From contig CAYVKM010000065.1 of NCBI GenBank assembly GCA_964452045.1, forward strand, positions 1 to 21,561: DNA of 21,561 nt, read 5' to 3'. The notes beneath the pieces were generated by a model. That model was given only the letters and a program-made list of their open reading frames with translations. It made no database searches and was not told where the DNA came from. This DNA comes from CAYVKM01 sp964452045. GTDB taxonomy: Bacteria; Calditrichota; Calditrichia; RBG-13-44-9. Numbering within the stretch: the stretch's first letter is position 1; every line of letters starts with the position of its first letter. Shown one piece after another: positions 17,026 through 21,561 of the stretch. The translations under genes and the position numbers were made by a program.

Positions 17026-17669
17026 GATCGCTCCTTTAGTTGGCTGTTTAGCGCAGACAGATATTCGCTGAACGCCTGCGGACAGAAAAATAAAAAAGTT
17101 TCGGCCCGCAGACAAAACAATTCAGGAATATTTTTTTGCATATCACCTTGAGACCTAAAAAAAGATCATTGGTCATTGCTGTAAATGTTAAGTAATTCGG
17201 TGACAAAATTCTCTAAATTTAGATACTAGAAAAGAGGAGGATTTGTCTCATGCGAGCGGACCGTGGCGATCCACCTAAGGTTCATGCTCATTATACATCC
17301 TTGTGTCTGTCCACGCACGCGGAGTTTGCTTCAGCATCCGTGCTTCGCAAAGACAAAGAAGGCCAGTCATTGAGAACGATCCCCTAGCTGTGTTAGAAGT
17401 GCCTGTCCGGCTGCGCCAGCCAGACGGGGAGGAATCTGTCATATTACAAAGATTTCTCGACTTCGTCCGTTCGCCAACGGACTACGCTCGAAATGACTGA
17501 ACACTAACTTTATATGCCATAATATTTTTTTTAATAATTTTTGGGACTTAATGAAACACTCATACATTTTTAAAAAAAACTTTGAAAAAAAAGTACCACT
17601 CTTTAGATTTATTCCCTGTTTTTCTACAGAAATTCATTATTAAGTACTGATACTCGAAAGGATGTGAGG
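17026..17669. other. Long divergent intergenic region, 644 bp
   Basis: Between the leftward S9 peptidase and the rightward antiporter I see no credible gene. 17026-17236 is the peptidase leader; its minus-strand transcript could pair CTGCGG with CCGCAG around a large loop near 17077-17115. 17247-17502 is a GC-richer palindromic repeat, listed separately. 17503-17656 is very AT-rich and probably holds the antiporter promoter. A 65-codon frame at 17303-17500 lies wholly inside the repeat and is rejected. Confidence 0.6.
17247..17502. repeat. Intergenic palindromic repeat element (non-coding)
   Basis: This segment differs from its AT-rich surroundings in base composition and is packed with inverted repeats. 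These are GTGG-CGAT-CCAC near 17264-17275, TTTGC/GCAAA around 17326-17351, GGCTG-cgc-CAGCC near 17409-17421, and a perfect 7-bp hairpin GTCCGTT-cgcc-AACGGAC at 17465-17482. The right end reads 'AGATTTCTCGACTTCG ... CTCGAAATGAC'. From general knowledge this kind of text recurs as dispersed intergenic repeats in many FCB and neighbouring genomes and often yields false small ORFs ending '...RND'. The exact ends are uncertain. Confidence 0.6.
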
Positions 17670-19268
17670 ATGAGCCACTTCAAATCAATTAACCTGCCAA
17701 TTATCCTACTCGTTTTCTTCCTTTTGCTGCAAGTTAGTCCCCTGCTGGCACAACACACCATGGAGCAAACCGAACCGGAAACTACCCAGGTTCATCAGCA
17801 GCATGGAGAAGCGACCCACAGCACCGAACACGGCTCATCCCTGGGCACCGAACTGCCCATCTGGAGCGTGATCCCCTTTATCGGGATTCTGCTCTCAATC
17901 GCCATATTTCCCCTGGTGGCGCCACGCTTCTGGCATCACCATTTTGGCAAGGTATCCGCTTTCTGGGCGTTACTCTTTGCCATCCCCTTTCTCCTCGTCT
18001 ATCGGGGTGAAGCTTTCTATGAGATTCTGCATATATACCTGGCGGATTACATTCCTTTCATTATTTTACTCTGGGCTCTTTTCACCGCTGCCGGCGGCAT
18101 CCTGGTTCAGGGCGCGCCGGTGGGAACACCCCGGGCTAACCTGGTTATGCTGCTCATCGGTACCTTTCTGGCTTCCTGGATCGGTACAACCGGTGCAGCG
18201 ATGGTGCTCATCCGACCAATGTTAAGGATGAATAAATACCGTAAGTCAAAAGTACACGTTATTATATTTTTCATCTTTCTGGTAGCCAACATCGGGGGTT
18301 CGCTTACCCCGCTGGGCGATCCGCCCCTTTTCCTGGGATTCCTGCATCATGTTCCCTTCTTCTGGACCCTGAAACTCTTCCCGGAAATGCTTTTTGTGGT
18401 GGTTCTGGTTTTGTCGGTATTCTATGTCTTCGATATTATTCTGTTTCGGCGGGAAGGCTGGCATCTGAAAAAATATCTCAAACCTTATCGTTATGAAGTA
18501 CCGGAAGGAATGAGCGAGGGGGAAATTAAGGCCGCCTGGGAAGTCGGAAATTTGGAGAGCGAGGCTGCTAAACCGACTTCTAAAAAATTGAGCGTAATGG
18601 GACTGCACAATCTGCTTTTCCTGCTGGGAATCATGGGCGGGGTGCTGTTCAGCGGACTGGTAAAGCTGGGCGAGGTGTCCATCTTTGGCGTCCATGTAGC
18701 TTATCAGAGCATGATCCGGGATGCTTTTCTGATTCTGATGGGAATCCTTTCGCTGAAGACCACCGCCTGGTCTATCCGCGAAGGCAACGAGTTTACCTGG
18801 TTTCCCATCAAAGAAGTGGCCAAACTTTTTGCCGGAATCTTTATGACCATTGTTCCGGCCCTGGCCATGCTGCGCGCCGGCCTCACCGGAGAGCTGCACT
18901 TTGTTATCGACGCGGTGAAACACGAATGGCATTATTTCTGGATCACCGGTGCCCTGTCCAGTTTTCTGGATAACGCCCCAACGTATCTGACCTTTTTAAG
19001 CACGGCCACCGGACAATTTTTTGCCGGCATTCCCGAACCACAGGCAGTGGCCCGGCTGATTGCCGAACAGAGTCTGTACCTGAAAGCCATCAGCACCGGA
19101 GCGGTTTTCTTCGGCTCGATGACCTATATCGGAAATGCTCCCAATTTTATGGTAAAATCCATTGCTGAAGAGCAAAATATCCGCATGCCCAGCTTTTTCG
19201 GTTATATGATTTACTCGGTGCTTATTCTGCTGCCAATCTTTGTTTTGGTAACCTTTGTGTTCTTTTAA
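17670..19268 (+). CDS. Sodium:proton antiporter-like transporter (NhaD/ArsB ion-transporter superfamily)
   Basis: The protein has 532 residues. It starts with a signal-like hydrophobic segment ending LLAQ (about 5-28), followed by a polar stretch of about 35 residues rich in His and Glu (HQQHGEATHSTEHG). About ten or more membrane helices follow from residue 65. Conserved motifs are GTTGAAM at 172-178, GGSLTPLGDPPLFLGF at 209-224, and SSFLDNAP with Asp434-Asn435. These match the two re-entrant, ion-binding regions of NhaD/citrate-transporter superfamily proteins and suggest Na+/H+ exchange across the inner membrane. A related anion or arsenite transporter cannot be excluded. AAAGGA sits 7 nt before the ATG at 17670; a GTG at 17664 is too close to that SD. 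A strong hairpin follows the stop. Confidence 0.87.
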   Translation: MSHFKSINLPIILLVFFLLLQVSPLLAQHTMEQTEPETTQVHQQHGEATHSTEHGSSLGTELPIWSVIPFIGILLSIAIFPLVAPRFWHHHFGKVSAFWALLFAIPFLLVYRGEAFYEILHIYLADYIPFIILLWALFTAAGGILVQGAPVGTPRANLVMLLIGTFLASWIGTTGAAMVLIRPMLRMNKYRKSKVHVIIFFIFLVANIGGSLTPLGDPPLFLGFLHHVPFFWTLKLFPEMLFVVVLVLSVFYVFDIILFRREGWHLKKYLKPYRYEVPEGMSEGEIKAAWEVGNLESEAAKPTSKKLSVMGLHNLLFLLGIMGGVLFSGLVKLGEVSIFGVHVAYQSMIRDAFLILMGILSLKTTAWSIREGNEFTWFPIKEVAKLFAGIFMTIVPALAMLRAGLTGELHFVIDAVKHEWHYFWITGALSSFLDNAPTYLTFLSTATGQFFAGIPEPQAVARLIAEQSLYLKAISTGAVFFGSMTYIGNAPNFMVKSIAEEQNIRMPSFFGYMIYSVLILLPIFVLVTFVFF

Positions 19269-19278
19269 TCTGATTTCA

Positions 19279-19311
19279 ATCTTCCCGAAGGTTCAAAACC
19301 TTCGGGAAGAT
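19279..19311. terminator. Bidirectional terminator, perfect 15-bp hairpin between convergent genes
   Basis: The arms at 19279-19293 and 19297-19311 pair perfectly (15 bp, ATCTTCCCGAAGGTT with its complement) around the loop CAA. A T-rich stretch follows on the plus strand. It lies 10 nt after the antiporter stop and 5 nt past the stop of the leftward lipoprotein gene, so it can end both transcripts. A near copy occurs at 20407-20435. Confidence 0.85.
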
Positions 19312-19316
19312 CTTTC

Positions 19317-20375
19317 CTATTCTTTTCTCGTACCCCTTAATATAATCCCATTTACACCAGCATCCCCGACCGCAACCATTAAGTCTTCTTTATAACTTAT
19401 TGACCAGTACCCCCCGTAAATCGTGGGAAGCTCAGAACCGTTATAATGATGCCAGCTTTTGCCATTGTAATGGGATACCAGTCCGTAGGAGCCGGTGATA
19501 AATATGTCGTTTTTACTTTGACCTCGTATGGCAACCTTGTATAAAGCAGGGTGACCACTCTCGGCCTGCCAGTTACGACCGGGCCAACTGGTGCGAAAAA
19601 CCCCGTCTCCTACCGCATAATATACCTGACCGGGAATAAACCAGATACTGCTCAATCCCGAAGGCAGACCGGTCGTATTAATGGAATGAACCGTTGTCCC
19701 CTCAATTTTCAGGATAGAGATATCCCCGCTTGGTACTGCTCCATATGAAGTAACCGCCAGAATTTCCCATTCTCCGCTCCGGGAACTCCGGCAGCCCCAG
19801 ATATCCCGGAAATCTACGTCCGTCCCACTCTCCAGCTTCTGCCAACTGCTCCCGTTATAGTGTGCCATTGAACCTTCATTTCCTACAATAAAAACATTTG
19901 AAGTTGAACTTCCCCATATTTTATTGATTGAGACAGGTCCCCAAACATTTTGATTAATTTCAACGTTCGTATAATTATTTCCATCCCATTTAACAATTCC
20001 ATTACCACCAAACCAGACTTCGCCATTTTCAAATGAAAAAGAAAAATTCAGAGGATGGTAATATGGTTGCCCGTTATAAACATACGGTATCCTCTTCAAT
20101 TCCCACTCACTTCCATTCCAATGTACAGCATTGTATCGTTTAGATGGCTGGGTGCTGTCCGAATAAATCTCTCCTACCGCCCAGATATCATTTTCTTCTA
20201 ATATAGCAACATCATTTAATACCCCGCTGCCATATGGGCTGTCGAGGGTAATAGTTTCCCAGTGGAAATCATGGCTGGTTGTATCGATGCTGTTAGATAG
20301 AGCAGAGAAGTCATGCTGACATGAATAATATCCGGCAAGAAAAAAAGACAGCAGAATAAATAAACAAACTCTCAT
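19317..20375 (-). CDS. Beta-propeller repeat lipoprotein, copy A of a tandem pair
   Basis: With the ATG used here the protein has 352 residues. Residues 1-18 form a lipoprotein signal and Cys19 (LAGYYSC) is the likely lipidation site, of the loose Bacteroidota type. The body is made of about seven degenerate repeats: NDIWAVGE, GEVWFGGNGIVKWDG, NVFIVGNEGSMAHYNGSSW, DIWGCRS, SSIWFIPGQVYYAVGDGVF, NDIFITGSYGLVSHYNGKSW and LMVAVGDAG. This suggests a seven-bladed propeller anchored at the membrane or cell surface. No catalytic motif is seen and the function is unknown. A TTG at 20405 extends the frame by ten codons but abuts the upstream hairpin; ATG 20375 puts the signal at the N-terminus. The stop is TAG. 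It is a clear paralogue of the gene at 20456-21529. Confidence 0.78.
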   Translation of the reverse strand: MRVCLFILLSFFLAGYYSCQHDFSALSNSIDTTSHDFHWETITLDSPYGSGVLNDVAILEENDIWAVGEIYSDSTQPSKRYNAVHWNGSEWELKRIPYVYNGQPYYHPLNFSFSFENGEVWFGGNGIVKWDGNNYTNVEINQNVWGPVSINKIWGSSTSNVFIVGNEGSMAHYNGSSWQKLESGTDVDFRDIWGCRSSRSGEWEILAVTSYGAVPSGDISILKIEGTTVHSINTTGLPSGLSSIWFIPGQVYYAVGDGVFRTSWPGRNWQAESGHPALYKVAIRGQSKNDIFITGSYGLVSHYNGKSWHHYNGSELPTIYGGYWSISYKEDLMVAVGDAGVNGIILRGTRKE

Positions 20376-20406
20376 TGCCGATCCAAGAATACCAAAGGTT
20401 TTCAAC

Positions 20407-20435
20407 CTTCCCGAAGGTTCAAAACCTTCGGGAGG
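20407..20435 (-). terminator. Hairpin after propeller gene B, near copy of the 19279-19311 hairpin
   Basis: The arms CTTCCCGAAGGTT and AACCTTCGGGAGG (20407-20419 with 20423-20435) pair over 13 bp with one G-T wobble around the loop CAA. It sits 20 nt past the stop of copy B and 31 nt before the ATG of copy A. A clear T tract is lacking on the minus strand, so it may act as an attenuator or RNA stabiliser rather than a full terminator. Confidence 0.6.
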
Positions 20436-20455
20436 ATTTATCCAACTTATTACTA

Positions 20456-21529
20456 CTATTGTTTTCTTATACCCTTTATGATTATGCCTTTCTCTCCCGA
20501 TTCTCCCACCGCAACCATTAAGTCCTCCTTATAGCTTATCGACCAGTAACCTCCATAAATGGTGGGAAGCTCAGATCCGGTATAATGGTGCCAGCTCATA
20601 CCGTTAAAATGGGAAACCAATCCATAGGAACCAGTAATAAAAATATCGTTTGCAGCCTGTCCGCGAATGGATACCTTATGTAAGCTGGGGTGGGTGGTAT
20701 CCGGCTGCCAGTTATCTCCCAGCGAAAGCGCATAAAAAACGCCTTCTCCCACCACATAATAAATTTGCCCAGGAATAAACCATAGACTACTTAAATAGGA
20801 AGGTAGTCCGTTGGTGTTCAAGGAACGGAAAGATGATCCTTCAATTTTTAAAAGAGCAATGTCCCCGTTTAATACCGCACCGTGACCCATTGCTAATATT
20901 TCCCATTCTCCGTTCCAGGAATTCCGGCACCCCCAGATATCCTGGAAATCGACTTCCGTCCCACTCTCCAGCTTCTGCCAACTGCTGCCATTGTAGTGAG
21001 TGATGTTACCATTGGTACCAACAAAATATATATCTGTTGGTGAACTTCCCCAGATTTTATTGATTCCTCCTTGTCTTTCTGGAACATACTCGCTTTCCCA
21101 TTCAAGGCCATTCCAGTGGCAATAAGATCCCGCATCGGAAAACATCCATATGTTATCTGAATCAAAAGGAAAAACAGTCTTAAGCGGATAGAAACCAAGA
21201 CCAACTACTGAATTTGTTGGTATTCGCTTCAACTCCCACTCATCTCCATCCCAGTGCACGGCATTATAGGGTTTCCAGGGCTGAATGCTGTCGGCATATA
21301 TCTCTCCTACCGCCCAGATGTCATTTTCATTCACAATAGCTGCATCCAAGAAATAACTACTGCCACCTAAACCGCCAATGGTAAAACTTTCCCACTGAAA
21401 ATTATGGCTGGTGGTGTCGATTACATTGCCTACACTTAAAAAATCTCTTTCACAACTCTGCATTAGCAGAAGGAGGATGATAAGCAGATAAAACAGAAAA
21501 AGTATTAATTTATTGTAGATATTTAACAT
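20456..21529 (-). CDS. Beta-propeller repeat lipoprotein, copy B of a tandem pair
   Basis: The protein has 357 residues. A long hydrophobic signal (KLILFLFYLLIILLLLMQ) ends at Cys26 in QSCERDF, a Bacteroidota-style lipobox. The body repeats the same blades as copy A: NDIWAVGE, NIWMFSDAGSYCHWNG, DIYFVGTNGNITHYNGSSW, DIWGCRN, SSLWFIPGQIYYVVGEGVF and NDIFITGSYGLVSHFNG. It ends with the same ELPTIYGGYWSISYKEDLMV block. It is probably a surface or periplasmic propeller of unknown function. By eye the two copies share well over half of their residues, most strongly in the C-terminal third and least at residues about 85-130. No clear SD is visible before the ATG. The stop is TAG, followed by the shared hairpin. 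Confidence 0.8.
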   Translation of the reverse strand: MLNIYNKLILFLFYLLIILLLLMQSCERDFLSVGNVIDTTSHNFQWESFTIGGLGGSSYFLDAAIVNENDIWAVGEIYADSIQPWKPYNAVHWDGDEWELKRIPTNSVVGLGFYPLKTVFPFDSDNIWMFSDAGSYCHWNGLEWESEYVPERQGGINKIWGSSPTDIYFVGTNGNITHYNGSSWQKLESGTEVDFQDIWGCRNSWNGEWEILAMGHGAVLNGDIALLKIEGSSFRSLNTNGLPSYLSSLWFIPGQIYYVVGEGVFYALSLGDNWQPDTTHPSLHKVSIRGQAANDIFITGSYGLVSHFNGMSWHHYTGSELPTIYGGYWSISYKEDLMVAVGESGEKGIIIKGIRKQ

Positions 21530-21561
21530 GCTAATATTTTATTGCCCCATTGGATGAATCC

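Noticed and set aside
17303..17500. 65-codon plus-strand open frame ending in '...SPTDYARND'
   Set aside because: It lies wholly within the palindromic intergenic repeat and has no SD. Its C-terminal text is the usual by-product of such repeats being read as protein.
18246..18932. 228-codon minus-strand open frame
   Set aside because: It is entirely opposite the antiporter gene, has no family-like features, and is low-complexity text mirroring the membrane-helix codons.

Overview
The window is ordinary chromosomal DNA of a free-living bacterium, moderately AT-rich, with no phage, plasmid, CRISPR, rRNA or tRNA features that I can see. Several traits point to the FCB superphylum (Bacteroidota, Calditrichota, Marinimicrobia and KSB1-type lineages). 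These are a very large secreted protein built from MAM-like, ASH-like, FnIII and LamG-like domains, lipoproteins with the loose 'SC' lipobox, TAnnTTTG-type promoter candidates, and a peptidase and transporter set typical of that group. Strong Shine-Dalgarno (SD) sequences precede many genes, which is unlike Bacteroidota proper. A Calditrichota/KSB1/Marinimicrobia-like lineage therefore seems more likely, but this is inference; no marker gene is present.

Layout. 1-4012 (-): the N-terminal 1337 residues of a giant secreted multidomain protein whose 3' end lies outside the window. 4013-4347: a divergent promoter region with an unusual leader. 4348-6558 (+): a membrane protein with an embedded, degenerate spermidine-synthase-like domain. 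6635-7522 (-): a degenerate pentapeptide-repeat protein with a Cys/His N-terminus, sharing a convergent terminator with the previous gene. 7855-9669 (+): an M3 oligoendopeptidase F gene interrupted by one in-frame TAG. 9748-10731 (+): a D-2-hydroxyacid dehydrogenase. 10905-11720 (+): a LOG-family protein. 11729-12559 (-): an exported phosphodiester-glycosidase-like protein. 12862-14048 (+): a translationally coupled yhbY/EamA-transporter pair. 14106-17025 (-): an S9 peptidase and MBL-fold hydrolase operon. 17026-17669: a 644-bp gap holding a GC-richer palindromic intergenic repeat. 17670-19268 (+): an ion-transporter-superfamily Na+/H+ antiporter. 19317-21529 (-): two tandemly duplicated beta-propeller lipoproteins, each followed by nearly the same hairpin.

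How the genes fit together. Most are housekeeping or metabolic genes in short one- or two-gene units, and no large pathway can be recognised. Exported functions recur: the giant surface protein, the S9 peptidase, the phosphodiester glycosidase-like protein and the two lipoproteins. This suggests a particle- or polymer-associated lifestyle, but that is weak inference. I found no convincing new multigene system. The items most worth a second look are the amber codon in pepF at a conserved Tyr position, the 606-bp in-frame repeat in the giant protein, its leader with an orphan perfect SD, the tandem propeller lipoproteins with their shared hairpin, and the 17247-17502 palindromic repeat.
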